Part shown: positions 34,943-43,463 of the stretch, piece by piece
Position numbering within the stretch: position 1 is the stretch's first letter
How the letters are laid out: each line of letters opens with the position of its first letter
Source of the DNA: Streptomyces longispororuber
GTDB taxonomy: Bacteria > Actinomycetota > Actinomycetes > Streptomycetales > Streptomycetaceae
Assembly (NCBI RefSeq): GCF_014656095.1
Contig: NZ_BNBT01000005.1
Coordinates: 62,001 to 126,000, forward strand
Direction of reading: 5' to 3'
Length of the DNA: 64,000 bases
The notes under the pieces: model-generated
What the model saw: only the letters and a program-made list of their open reading frames with translations
Databases searched by the model: none
Told to the model about the DNA's origin: nothing
Translations under genes and position numbers: made by a program

Positions 34943-35662
34943 GTGCGGGACGACGCCCAGCCACGGCTCACGACCCCCGCGGACGAGTCCCCTGAGGCCC
35001 CATCGCGGGCCGAACCACCGCGAGAGGTCCGGGACCGCCTCCACGTGCACGGGCACGAGACCTTGCGGAACATGATCCGCTCACAGCGGGTCTACGAGCG
35101 GTGCCGGACACAAGGGCGCTTCGTCACTCCCACCCCCGCCGAGCTGGACGCCTTGCGCGGGTCGCCGGAGGACCGCGACGACCTGGCGGGTGACACGCTG
35201 CTCAAGGTCCTTGAGCAGGCCGAGCAGCCGTGGACCACCTGGGACGCCCGGAAGGGCGCCTCGCTGGAGACGTACGTCGTCGGAGCCCTGCTCCTGCACT
35301 TCCCGCGGGTCTTCTCCTCGTGGCGGAAGGCCCGGAGGCACCGGCAGGAGCTCCGACGGCACCTGGCCGCCGACGCGGGAACCGCGCCCACGCCCGCCGG
35401 CACCGGCACGGCCGACCCCGCCCTCACCGTCGTGGCCCGTGACGTGCTGGAGCGGGCGCTGCGGACCGCCGATCCCGACGTACGGGTCATCCTCGTGCTG
35501 GTGGCCGCCGGTCACCCGCGGCGCGCCGTCGCCGAGCAACTGGGGATCAGCGAACGGGCGGTGGAGGGACGGCTCCACCGCTTCCGCAAGCAGATCCGCG
35601 ACAGCGCCCTGGGCCAGGACGTCCGGGACGTCCTGCGGGAGCAGGCGTCGCTCCGCGCCTGA
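34943..35662 (+). CDS. Sigma-70-family-like factor
   Basis: The protein has 239 residues from a GTG start. A region-2-like segment (DRDDLAGDTLLKVLEQAEQP, WDARKGASLETYVVGALLLH) and a region-4 HTH (HPRRAVAEQLGISERAVEGR) are present, the layout of an ECF-like sigma factor, with a longer linker. No anti-sigma gene is adjacent. TATAAC at 34882-34887 is a possible -10 about 55 bases upstream, without a clear -35. A large near-palindrome follows the stop. Confidence 0.65.
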   Translation: MRDDAQPRLTTPADESPEAPSRAEPPREVRDRLHVHGHETLRNMIRSQRVYERCRTQGRFVTPTPAELDALRGSPEDRDDLAGDTLLKVLEQAEQPWTTWDARKGASLETYVVGALLLHFPRVFSSWRKARRHRQELRRHLAADAGTAPTPAGTGTADPALTVVARDVLERALRTADPDVRVILVLVAAGHPRRAVAEQLGISERAVEGRLHRFRKQIRDSALGQDVRDVLREQASLRA

Positions 35663-35664
35663 CG

Positions 35665-35823
35665 GGTTCCTCGTCGGGGTGACCGGCCCGCGGACCCATC
35701 GCGCCACGAACCTGGCAGGGGCACCAGGCCGAGCCGCTTCGCGGTCGCGCGAGCGCGAGCCTGGTGCCCCTGCCAGAACCGTGGCGGAGGGCACGCGCGG
35801 GCCGGTCACCCCGAGGAGGAACC
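35665..35823. repeat. 159-base near-palindrome
   Basis: The outer arms of 28 bases (35665-35692 and 35796-35823) pair with one mismatch. The inner arms of 18 bases (35712-35729 and 35759-35776) pair perfectly: CTGGCAGGGGCACCAGGC and its complement. The 18-19 bases between them pair partly. The loop is 29 bases. The right outer arm contains GAGGAGG just before an ATG at 35824, so the structure would hide that ribosome binding site. Could be a terminator, a regulatory hairpin or a MITE-like element. Confidence 0.8.
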
Positions 35824-35934
35824 ATGGACCAGCTCACGGCACCCGCCGCGCGCCCCCCGCCACCCGCGGGCGCCGTACGCCCAAACCCACGTACGACAGC
35901 GGTAACTGACGGCCAGTCAACTTACTGCCCTTCC

Positions 35935-35963
35935 GAAGCCCCGCCTCACGCAGGCGGGGCTTC
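35935..35963 (+). terminator. Rho-independent terminator
   Basis: The arms GAAGCCCCGCCT and AGGCGGGGCTTC pair perfectly over 12 bases with a CACGC loop, followed by GTCGTTT. The open frame from the ATG at 35824 reads straight through it, so that ORF as it stands is doubtful; a one-base shift near 35882 would give a 28-codon ORF ending TGA at 35912, which I leave unannotated. Confidence 0.8.
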
Positions 35964-36050
35964 GTCGTTTCCCGCCCACTTCCCGACACCTCTCGACCCC
36001 GCGCGCGGCCCGCGGGCCCGCGCCCCACGACCTGATCCGGAGGAGAACCC

Positions 36051-36203
36051 ATGGACACCAGGACCACACCGCCCGCCCCGCCCGTCTTCGAACTCCGCGT
36101 CGGAGGCCTGCGCCTGACGATCCAGCGCGTGCCGTACCGCCTGCTCACCCTCGCCGCCGCCGTCGGGGGCCCGCTCGCGGGCGCGACCTGGTTCGCGCGG
36201 TGA
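36051..36203 (+). CDS. Conserved-looking 50-residue small protein
   Basis: The protein has 50 residues, with strong RBS CGGAGGAGA 5 bases before the ATG and a strong terminator 8 bases after the stop. Sequence runs MDTRTTPPAPP, VFELRVGGLRLTIQRVPYR and a C-terminal hydrophobic segment LLTLAAAVGGPLAGATW, probably one membrane helix. Small proteins of this pattern occur in other Streptomyces as far as I recall. Function unknown. Confidence 0.65.
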   Translation: MDTRTTPPAPPVFELRVGGLRLTIQRVPYRLLTLAAAVGGPLAGATWFAR

Positions 36204-36210
36204 CCCGGCC

Positions 36211-36254
36211 GGGCCCTCGCCCGGGGGCGCGGTGCCGCCCCCGGACGAGGGCCC
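36211..36254 (+). terminator. Strong terminator hairpin
   Basis: GGGCCCTCG-c-CCGGGGGCG pairs with CGCCCCCGG-a-CGAGGGCCC around a six-base loop: 18 pairs with one C/A mismatch. It directly follows the small gene. The rest of the spacer to 36530 holds only promoter-like sequence (TTGACC at 36399) for the propeller gene. Confidence 0.75.
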
Positions 36255-36530
36255 GCACAGGGCACGGACCCGTCGGCGGGGAGGCCGATTTCCGCCGAGG
36301 GTTGCGCCTCCCGCGCGAGTACGGCACAAAAGTCCGCCGAAGCGCCGCGCCCGCCTGATGCAACCGGCCCATCCGCACCGTGGACGGCACGCGACACATT
36401 GACCCCCGGGCGGCGCAGGGTGTTCGCTCGGCTACGGTGCGCCAGGACCTCACCTCCGCCGCGGTGGCGGGCGCCCGGCCCCACGTGCCCGGACGGCACC
36501 CGGAGACCGCTGTCGACACAGGAGGAACCG

Positions 36531-37880
36531 ATGACCGTTCAGCAGCGCGTGACGGCGGCGGGCGCCGCGCTCACCGCCCTCTGCGCCGTGGCCGTGCTCT
36601 CCCCTCCGGGCGTGTCCGCCGCCGAGACCTCCGCGCCGCGTACCGAACGGGTGAGCGTCGGCCCCGGCGGCGCCCAGGGCAACGCCGCGTCCACGCACCC
36701 CTCCCTCAGCGCCGACGGCCGCTACGTCGCGTTCGTCTCGGCGTCCAGGAACCTGGTGGCGAACGACACCAACGGCACGCCGGACGCCTTCGTCCGCGAC
36801 CTGCGCACCGGGACGACGGAGCGCGTCAGCGTCAGGAGCGACGGGAAGCCGAGCCACGGCGTCGTCCGCGAGGTCTCCCTCAGCCCCGACGGGCGGTACG
36901 CGGTCTTCACCTCCACCGCCGACGACCTCGTCCGCGGCGGCGACCCCAACGACCTCGACGACGTGTTCCTGCACGACCGGCGCACCGGCAGGACCGAACG
37001 GATCAGCCCCACCGGTCCCTCGTACGACGGCCTGCGCGGACCCCTGACGTACGACCCCGCGGTCAGCGGCGACGGCCGCCACGTGGCGTACGCCTCGGGC
37101 GCCGGGGACCTCGTCCCGGGGGACGGCAACCAGCGCGACGACGTCTTCGTGTACGACCGCGGGAACAGGACGACGGAGCTCGCGCAGCTCGACAGCGCGG
37201 GCGGGCACGGCCAGGGCGACGCGTTCGCCCCCGCGTTCGCGGGCGACTCCGGCGGCCGGTACCTGGCCTTCACCTCCAACACCTCCGGCCTGGCCGGGGT
37301 GGAGGACCACGCCTCGGCGACGGACGTCTTCCTGCGCGACCGGGAGCGGGGCACCACGGAGCTCATCAGCGTGCCGCACGGCTACAACCGCAAGACCCCG
37401 TCCTGGGACGCCGCCGTCAGCGGCGACGGCCGGTACGTGGCGTTCACGTCGGCCTCCCGGGTGCTCCGGCCGGAGGGCCCGGCCCCGACCAGCTCCCACA
37501 ACGTCTTCCTGTACGACCGTGAGACGCGGCGCGTGCGGCTGGTCAGCGCCGCCGCGGACGGCACCCCCGCCGACGGGGACAGCGGCGGCGTGTCCCTGAG
37601 CCGGGACGGGCGCTACGCGGCGTTCACCTCCGCCGCCGCCAACCTCGCCCCCGAGGACGACGGCGACAGCAGCGCGGACGTGTTCGTACGCGACATGGTG
37701 ACCGGCCGGGTGGACCTCGTCAGCCGCGAGAGCGAACCGGTGTCCGAGGACACCGCGCCCGGACCGCGCACCGGCGTCAGCGAGGACGGCGGCGCGGTGG
37801 CGTTCGACTCCCCGGCAGGGAACCTCGTCCCCGGCGACACCAACGCCGCCGCGGACGTCTTCCTGCGCCGACTGCGCTGA
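36531..37880 (+). CDS. Secreted TolB-like beta-propeller protein
   Basis: The protein has 449 residues. Sec signal peptide about 1-30 (ALCAVAVLSPPGVSA). The rest is six to seven repeats of the PD40/WD40-like pattern: SLSADGRYVAFVSASRNLV, SLSPDGRYAVFTSTADDLV, AVSGDGRHVAYASGAGDLV, SLSRDGRYAAFTS, each followed by DVFVRDxxTGxTxRVS. AGGAGG lies 6 bases before the ATG. An extracellular binding propeller; no partner is indicated. Confidence 0.8.
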   Translation: MTVQQRVTAAGAALTALCAVAVLSPPGVSAAETSAPRTERVSVGPGGAQGNAASTHPSLSADGRYVAFVSASRNLVANDTNGTPDAFVRDLRTGTTERVSVRSDGKPSHGVVREVSLSPDGRYAVFTSTADDLVRGGDPNDLDDVFLHDRRTGRTERISPTGPSYDGLRGPLTYDPAVSGDGRHVAYASGAGDLVPGDGNQRDDVFVYDRGNRTTELAQLDSAGGHGQGDAFAPAFAGDSGGRYLAFTSNTSGLAGVEDHASATDVFLRDRERGTTELISVPHGYNRKTPSWDAAVSGDGRYVAFTSASRVLRPEGPAPTSSHNVFLYDRETRRVRLVSAAADGTPADGDSGGVSLSRDGRYAAFTSAAANLAPEDDGDSSADVFVRDMVTGRVDLVSRESEPVSEDTAPGPRTGVSEDGGAVAFDSPAGNLVPGDTNAAADVFLRRLR

Positions 37881-37950
37881 CGCCCCGCCGTCCGACCTCC
37901 CCCTGACCTCCCCCCCGACCGACCGAAGCCGGTGCGAAAGAGGCTGAACC

Positions 37951-38886
37951 GTGGCCGCCGAGGAGAACCGTCCCCGCCCCGTGAACTCCCCTGCCGCCGG
38001 GCGGACTTGGCGGCCGCGGCACCGCGCGGTGGCCGCGGCCGTCGCGGTGGGGCTGCTGGGCGGTGCCGCCGGAGGCCTCGGCGCGCACCTGCTGTGGCCC
38101 GGGGACCCCGGCCCCGGTCCAGGCGGCCGCGAGCGCCCCTCCGCCACCGCCACCGCGGGCCCCGTGGCCGCGCCCATCCGCGCCGCCATGCTGGACCGGC
38201 GGCGGGTCGGCGTCGACGTCGTGGCCCGCACGGGCGGCGACCCCGGCTCCTTCACCGGCCAGGCCCGCCTCGACCTGCGCGGCGCCACCACCGCGAGGGC
38301 CGCCACCCACGTCCTGTACGACATGGGCGAGGGCCACGCCTGGCACCCGCCGGAGGTCGTGCTGATCGGCAACCGCGCCGTCATCACCCCGGCCGGGGAG
38401 ATGACCGGCCCCGCGTACGGCCCGGCGGGCTCGTACCGCACCGAGCCCGACGCGACCGCCGCGGCGGCGGACGACACCGCGGTGCGCAACGCCCTGGAGA
38501 CCCGCTGGCTGGCCCAGCCCGCGCACCTGGTGGCGCTCCTCGACGGCGCCACCGCGCTGCGGACGGACCGCGCCCGCGGCCCCCGCACCCTCACCGGGAC
38601 CACCCCGCTGCGCGCCCTCGCCGCCGCCCCGGCCGTCGGCCCCCTCTACCGCCCGTACGCGGCAGAGGGCCGCCCCGGGGCCGCCGTCCGCTTCACCCTG
38701 GTCGTGGCGGCCGGTGAACTGCCCAGGAGCCTGCGCACCGAGGTGCCCTCCGGCTCCGGCGACGACGTGTTCCGCGTGGAGTACCGCGACTGGGCGAGGG
38801 GCGGGCCGATCACCGCGCGGCCGGGTCCCACCCCCGCACCCCAGTGGACCACCGCCCGGGAATCAAACGGTGGTTCGCCGGGTTAG
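37951..38886 (+). CDS. Membrane-anchored hypothetical protein
   Basis: The protein has 311 residues from a GTG start. A basic N-terminus precedes one membrane helix (VAAAVAVGLLGGAAGGLGAHLL, about 26-50), then a Pro/Gly linker. The outside part (about 75-290) has TGQARLDLRGATTARAATHVLYD and VVLIGNRAVITPAGEM, resembling LppX/LprG-like or outer-domain proteins but not identifiable. It starts 70 bases after the propeller gene and may be co-transcribed. Confidence 0.55.
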   Translation: MAAEENRPRPVNSPAAGRTWRPRHRAVAAAVAVGLLGGAAGGLGAHLLWPGDPGPGPGGRERPSATATAGPVAAPIRAAMLDRRRVGVDVVARTGGDPGSFTGQARLDLRGATTARAATHVLYDMGEGHAWHPPEVVLIGNRAVITPAGEMTGPAYGPAGSYRTEPDATAAAADDTAVRNALETRWLAQPAHLVALLDGATALRTDRARGPRTLTGTTPLRALAAAPAVGPLYRPYAAEGRPGAAVRFTLVVAAGELPRSLRTEVPSGSGDDVFRVEYRDWARGGPITARPGPTPAPQWTTARESNGGSPG

Positions 38887-38968
38887 GCATGCGCGTGGCG
38901 CCCGGTCCTGCCGGGATCCCGGGCGCTTGGCTCACGTCCCTTCCGTAGCGACGCACAAGGAGACACCG

Positions 38969-39397
38969 ATGGCCCTCACCCGTGAAGAGCGCGAGCAGTT
39001 CCTGGCGGAAGCGCACATCGCGGCGCTGTCCGTGGTGGCCGACGAGGAGGAGCGGGCACCGCTGACCCTGCCGATCTGGTACCAGTACGAGCCCGGCGGC
39101 GACGTCTGGATCATGACGGGGCGCGACTCGCGCAAGGCCCGACTGATCGCGGCGGCGGGACGGTTCACCCTGATGGTGGACCGACTGGAGCCGACGATCC
39201 GGTACGTGGCCGTGGAGGGGCCGGTCGTCGCGACGGAGCCCGCGACCCGCGAGCAGTTGCGCGAGATGGCCGCACGCTACCTGCCCGCGGAGAAGGTCGA
39301 CGGCTACGTGGACATGGCCGCCAAGGAGCACGGCGAGCAGGTGGTCATCCGGCTGCGCCCGCAGCGCTGGGTGTCCTCGGACCTCGGCAGCGTCTGA
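38969..39397 (+). CDS. Pyridoxamine 5'-phosphate oxidase-like (FDOR) protein
   Basis: The protein has 142 residues. It has the split-barrel flavin/F420-binding fold: AHIAALSVVADEEERAPLTL, WYQYEPGGDVWIMTGRDSRKA and YVAVEGPVV. ACAAGGAGA stands 8 bases before the ATG. Such short proteins are F420- or FMN-dependent reductases in actinobacteria; the substrate is not indicated. Confidence 0.8.
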   Translation: MALTREEREQFLAEAHIAALSVVADEEERAPLTLPIWYQYEPGGDVWIMTGRDSRKARLIAAAGRFTLMVDRLEPTIRYVAVEGPVVATEPATREQLREMAARYLPAEKVDGYVDMAAKEHGEQVVIRLRPQRWVSSDLGSV

Positions 39398-39694
39398 CCC
39401 GGCCCGTCCGGGGCGGCGCACGGGCCCCCGGACCGTCCGGGGCGGTGCGGGGCGCACCCGGCCCCGTCCGGAACGGCGTACCACACCCGGGAGTTCGGGG
39501 CGGCCCACGACGGCCGCACTCCGGGGGAGCGCGCGGTCCGGCGGCGCCGTACGGCGGTGACGCGCGCCCCCGGCACCTGCCGTCCCGTCAGCGCCCGACG
39601 GCGGCCGCCGCGAGCAACCCCCGTGGCCCGTACGGCCTCTTTCTCTCCAGTGGCCCTCGCCAACTGACCAGAGGGCCCTGACGAGAGGGGAACT

Positions 39695-41635
39695 GTGCAT
39701 ACGCACGGCTGGAGAAGGGTCGCCCTGGCGACCGGCATGGCCGGGGTGCTCGCGGCGACGGGGGCCACGGCCATGGCCGACACCGCGGCACCGGTCCGGG
39801 CCAAGGCGCCCGACCTGCGCGCGGACGTGAACCGCGACGGAAGCGTCGACGTCGGGGGCGACAGCGACACGAGCGGCGAGAACACCTGGACCGCACAGCG
39901 GGGGGCGGTCCTCCTGCCCAACATCGACGACGACGCCAAGCGCTGTCCGGTCAAGGACAGCCGGGGGCGGCCCCTGTCGGACGCCGAGCTGGCCCGGTGC
40001 AACGACGCGTCGGACACCAAGGTCAACGGCGCCGAGGACGCCGCCGACCTGGCCCGGCTGCGGACCGTGCCGCTGCCCGACGCGGCCGACGGCAGCCGCG
40101 GCACCGTCAAGGCGGTGGGCGCGGAGGCCAAGAAGGCCCGTCTGTTCGTCAAGCGGGACGGCCGCTGGGCGCTGCTGAAGCCCACCGACAAGCTCACCGC
40201 CAAGGAACTGCGCTCCGGCGTGGAGCTCGGCGTGGAGGCGACCGACGTCGTCCGCGACGCCAGTCGCTGGAACGGGCTCGTGACCGTGCGGTTCACCGTC
40301 ACCGTCACCGGCGACGGCCCGGCCCGCTCCGACGACGTCGTGCTGCGCACCGCGCCGGTCCTCACCCACCACCACCTCCAGCGCGCGCAGGAGGTCCTGG
40401 TGACGAAGGTCAAGGGCGCCGGCGCATACGGCCGCGACCAGCGGAAGTTCGTCAAGGCGCTGGCCGAGCAGGTCAAGGCCGCCGGGATCGGCAAGCCGCT
40501 GACCACGTTCACGAAGTACGACGACGTCTGGGCGCAGGACTTCGTCGAGCCGGGCTACGCCAGCATGCCGGGCCCCGGCGGCAAGCCCCGCACGATGCGG
40601 GTGCTGATACGTTCCGCCCAGCTCGACCGCCCGGCGGGACGCGAGCTGTTCGAGAAGCTCCGCGGCCCCGACGTCGGCGTGGTGCAGGTCGGCAAGGCCG
40701 GTCCCGACGAGGAGTGGACGCTCAACTCCATGGGCAACCTGGAGACCATCCCGCCGTACACGCTCGGCGACAAGAGCTACCCCGCCGGGCGCATCATCCA
40801 GGGCTACCGCAAGGACACCGGCTCCAAGCCCGCCAAGTCCATGCGCACGTTCCTGAAGTCGCAGGGCGCCCAGGACCCGCTGCTGCTCGACACCTCCTGG
40901 CTGGCGGTCGGGCACGTGGACGAGTTCGTGCAGTTCCTGCCCGCCGACACCGGGCGCGGCTGGCGCATCGGCGTGGCCGACCCCAAGGCCGGCGTGGAGC
41001 TGCTGCGCAAGGCCCAGCGCGAGGGCCACGGCGGCAAGAAGATGTTCTCGGTGCCGGGCGGCCCCGGCATCCCGGCGCCCAAGGAGACCATCGACAAGGT
41101 CCTCGGCTCCGCGAAGTTCACGGCGGACAACAAGCTCGCCGCCGAGCGCATCGAGGCCAACCTCGCCGTCCTCAAGCGTGAGACCGGCGTCACCGACGCG
41201 GAGATCGTGCGCGTGCCCGGCCTGTACGTACGGGACGACGCCGGCGGCAGCGGCCTGAGCAGCAGCCGCAAGCTGCGCCGCCTCGGCCCCGACTCGCTGC
41301 GCGCGTTCAACCAGCTCCGCGGCGACGAGGGCCGCTCCGGCAGCGGCACCGGGCCCTCCACCCGCGCCGCCGCGTGGCAGAACAGCGCCTACGTCCCGGG
41401 AGCCGTCAACGGCGTGCTGCTCAGCCCGACCCGCTACCTCGCGCCCAAGCAGTGGGGCCCGGTCATCGGCGGCAAGGACATCTTCACCGAGGCCGTGACC
41501 TCGGTGTACGCCAAGGCCGGGTTCACCACGTCGTACATCGACGACTGGTACACGTACCACATCGGCATGGGCGAGGTGCACTGCGGCACCAACACGCTGC
41601 GGGACACCGGCACCCCGTGGTGGCCCAAGGCCTGA
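39695..41635 (+). CDS. Secreted protein-arginine deiminase
   Basis: The protein has 646 residues from a GTG start. Sec signal peptide about 1-30 (ending ATAMADT). Residues 200-646 match the protein-arginine deiminase catalytic fold: DVWAQDFVEPGY (Asp282), VGHVDEFVQFLP (His407, Asp409) and GEVHCGTNTLR (Cys630). Order and spacing follow the Asp/His/Asp/Cys set of vertebrate PADs. It would convert arginine to citrulline in extracellular proteins or peptides. There are no operon partners; a terminator follows 15 bases after the stop. Confidence 0.85.
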   Translation: MHTHGWRRVALATGMAGVLAATGATAMADTAAPVRAKAPDLRADVNRDGSVDVGGDSDTSGENTWTAQRGAVLLPNIDDDAKRCPVKDSRGRPLSDAELARCNDASDTKVNGAEDAADLARLRTVPLPDAADGSRGTVKAVGAEAKKARLFVKRDGRWALLKPTDKLTAKELRSGVELGVEATDVVRDASRWNGLVTVRFTVTVTGDGPARSDDVVLRTAPVLTHHHLQRAQEVLVTKVKGAGAYGRDQRKFVKALAEQVKAAGIGKPLTTFTKYDDVWAQDFVEPGYASMPGPGGKPRTMRVLIRSAQLDRPAGRELFEKLRGPDVGVVQVGKAGPDEEWTLNSMGNLETIPPYTLGDKSYPAGRIIQGYRKDTGSKPAKSMRTFLKSQGAQDPLLLDTSWLAVGHVDEFVQFLPADTGRGWRIGVADPKAGVELLRKAQREGHGGKKMFSVPGGPGIPAPKETIDKVLGSAKFTADNKLAAERIEANLAVLKRETGVTDAEIVRVPGLYVRDDAGGSGLSSSRKLRRLGPDSLRAFNQLRGDEGRSGSGTGPSTRAAAWQNSAYVPGAVNGVLLSPTRYLAPKQWGPVIGGKDIFTEAVTSVYAKAGFTTSYIDDWYTYHIGMGEVHCGTNTLRDTGTPWWPKA

Positions 41636-41649
41636 CGGGCACGCTCGTG

Positions 41650-41678
41650 GGGCCGGTGCCCGTCCCCGGCACCGGCCC
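41650..41678. terminator. Terminator between converging genes
   Basis: GGGCCGGTGCC and GGCACCGGCCC, 11 perfect pairs with loop CGTCCCC, lie just after the deiminase stop and before the end of the opposing regulator. Confidence 0.8.
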
Positions 41679-41755
41679 TTCGCGCATCCGCGCCGTCGCG
41701 TGCTGCGCCGCGTCCGCCGTCGTGTCGTCGCCCGCGTGACGTCGGGCGGCGGGGC

Positions 41756-42244
41756 TCAGGCGGCGAGGCTCAGGCGGGCCCGAGCCGGGCCGCTGCCGCG
41801 CGGGGCGGTGCCGACGTACGCCACGGAGGCGCGCGGCTCCGCCACGGAGGACGCCCCGGTGCCGTGGCCGCGGCCCCGCGCGCGCCGGGTGCCGGCCGTC
41901 AGCTCGTGGTACGTCAGCCCGAGCAGGTCGCCGAGGCCGAGGCCGAGCGCGTGCGCGGCCGCCGCGAGCACCTCCGACGACGCCTCCTTGCGGCCGCGCT
42001 CGACCTCCGACAGATACGGCACCGATATCCGGGCCGCGTCCGCGACGTCCTTCAAGGTGCGCTCCTGCGCCAGCCGTTCACGCCGCAGCACGGCTCCGAC
42101 GAGGTCGCGCCACAGGGGCTCCTTGGGGGCGGGCTCCGCCGGGGCCGCGGGGGCCGCCGGGCGCAGCGGGATGACGCGGGCGCCCTCATCGGGCCGGCGC
42201 GCGGAGGTCGAAGGGCTGGTCGGGTTCGTCGCCTGGCTGCTCAC
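41756..42244 (-). CDS. PopR/ClgR-like HTH regulator
   Basis: The protein has 162 residues from the GTG at 42244. The Cro/C1-type HTH at about 45-110 reads LVGAVLRRERLAQERTLKDV, ARISVPYLSEVERGRKEASS, closely resembling ClgR and PopR, the activators of clpP protease genes in actinobacteria. The C-terminal tail ends ARLSLAA, the kind of hydrophobic end that makes PopR/ClgR themselves Clp substrates. No clp gene is in the window. A TTCTGCC-N3-GGCAGAA palindrome lies 40 bases upstream. Confidence 0.75.
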   Translation of the reverse strand: MSSQATNPTSPSTSARRPDEGARVIPLRPAAPAAPAEPAPKEPLWRDLVGAVLRRERLAQERTLKDVADAARISVPYLSEVERGRKEASSEVLAAAAHALGLGLGDLLGLTYHELTAGTRRARGRGHGTGASSVAEPRASVAYVGTAPRGSGPARARLSLAA

Positions 42245-42283
42245 GGGTTCAGCGTAGGAGCCGCGGGGGCGGCCGGGGTGATG

Positions 42284-42300
42284 TTCTGCCCTCGGCAGAA
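42284..42300. promoter_or_regulatory. TTCTGCC-N3-GGCAGAA operator
   Basis: Perfect 7-base inverted repeat with spacer CTC, 40 bases upstream of the regulator start. It equals the palindrome I recall being reported for PopR at the clpP3-clpP4 promoter, so autoregulation is likely. Confidence 0.6.
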
Positions 42301-42499
42301 GCGGGACGGCGGCCTCCGCTCCCGGCCGGACCACCCGCCGTCGCGAGGGGCGGCACATGGCCACCGGGGGCGGGAACTCGCCGGTCGGCCAGGGCGTTGG
42401 AGCGGTTGACCCCTGAGCGGTGCGGCTCCCCGCCCGGGGTCTTCCCGGCGCAGACGGCCGGGAGGCCCGACGACCCGCCGACCCGGCCAGGAGGCCCGC

Positions 42500-43390
42500 G
42501 TGCCGTACCGCGCCCGGTCCGCCCGGTCGGCGGCCTCGCTGCTTGCGGTCGTCGCCGCGGTCCTGGCCTTCGTGGTGCCCTCCTCGGGCCCGGGGGCCGC
42601 ACACGCGATCCAGGCCTGGGCGGCGGCACCCCACACCACTCACGTCGCCGCCGCCCCCGCGGCCCAGGCCTGGGCGGCGGCACCCCACCCCGCCCACGCT
42701 GCCTCGGTCCCCACGGCCTCCGGGCGCGCCGAGGCGGGACCCGCAACGCAGGCCTGGAGCACGGCGGCACCGCACCCCGCCTCGGCGCCCGGCGCCTCCG
42801 CACCCGCACGGGCCCGCCCGGACGCGCGGGCCCGTGACGACGGTGGACGGGCCGAGGGCCACCGGCCCCCGGACACCGCCGCGCACCAGCTCCAGGGTCC
42901 CGCCCCCGCAGGCAGCGCGGGCCCGCACGTCTCCGAGCTTCCGCACAGCACGGCCCCGCACGTCGTGGGGGCACACGCACCAGGGCTTCCGCGCAGCGCG
43001 GGCGCCCACGCCTCCGAGCTTCCGCATGCCGAGGGCGCGCACGCACCTGCCCAGGCGCGCAGCGCGGGCCCGCGCGCTCCTGGGCTTCCGTACACCGCAG
43101 GCCCGCACACCGCAGGCCCGCACACCGCGGCCCCGCCCACCGCCGCCCACCCCACCCCCGACCTGCCGTACGCCGACCGTGCGACGGTCGCGCACGTCAC
43201 CCCCGCCCACCTTCCGCATCCGCCCTGGCCGGGTACCACGGCCGCCGACCGGGCCCCGTACCGCTCGGCGGGTGGGCCCGCCGTGGCTCCCGTGGTCGCC
43301 CCGCTCGTCCGGCAGGACACCGCCAGCGGGCCCCGGCCGCGTGGTCCGCCCCCGCGATGGAGCAACGACACCGTCATGGACGCCGCCTGA
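42500..43390 (+). CDS. Low-complexity Ala/Pro/His secreted protein
   Basis: The protein has 296 residues from a GTG start. A good Sec signal (SAASLLAVVAAVLAFVVPSS, cleavage near AAHA) is followed by repetitive Ala/Pro/His/Gly sequence with recurring AQAWAAAPH, SELPH, and TAGPH units. No domain is recognisable. The signal peptide in this frame is the main support; overlapping frames are also open because of the base composition, so it could be a non-gene. It ends 73 bases before secDF. Confidence 0.4.
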   Translation: MPYRARSARSAASLLAVVAAVLAFVVPSSGPGAAHAIQAWAAAPHTTHVAAAPAAQAWAAAPHPAHAASVPTASGRAEAGPATQAWSTAAPHPASAPGASAPARARPDARARDDGGRAEGHRPPDTAAHQLQGPAPAGSAGPHVSELPHSTAPHVVGAHAPGLPRSAGAHASELPHAEGAHAPAQARSAGPRAPGLPYTAGPHTAGPHTAAPPTAAHPTPDLPYADRATVAHVTPAHLPHPPWPGTTAADRAPYRSAGGPAVAPVVAPLVRQDTASGPRPRGPPPRWSNDTVMDAA

Positions 43391-43463
43391 CGGGCGCTTC
43401 GCGCGCCCGGCCGCCGCGCCGTCCCCCTTCGTCATGCCCTCATCGTGGATGTGGAGTACGCCC

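Noticed and set aside
30785..35056. Long minus-strand extension upstream of the DUF574 and DUF5753 genes
   Set aside because: The open frames continue far past the family starts only because of GC-rich codons on the opposite strand of the PucR gene.
35824..36117. 98-codon ORF after the long palindrome
   Set aside because: It reads through a perfect terminator and into the next gene's RBS; an alternative short peptide needs a one-base change.
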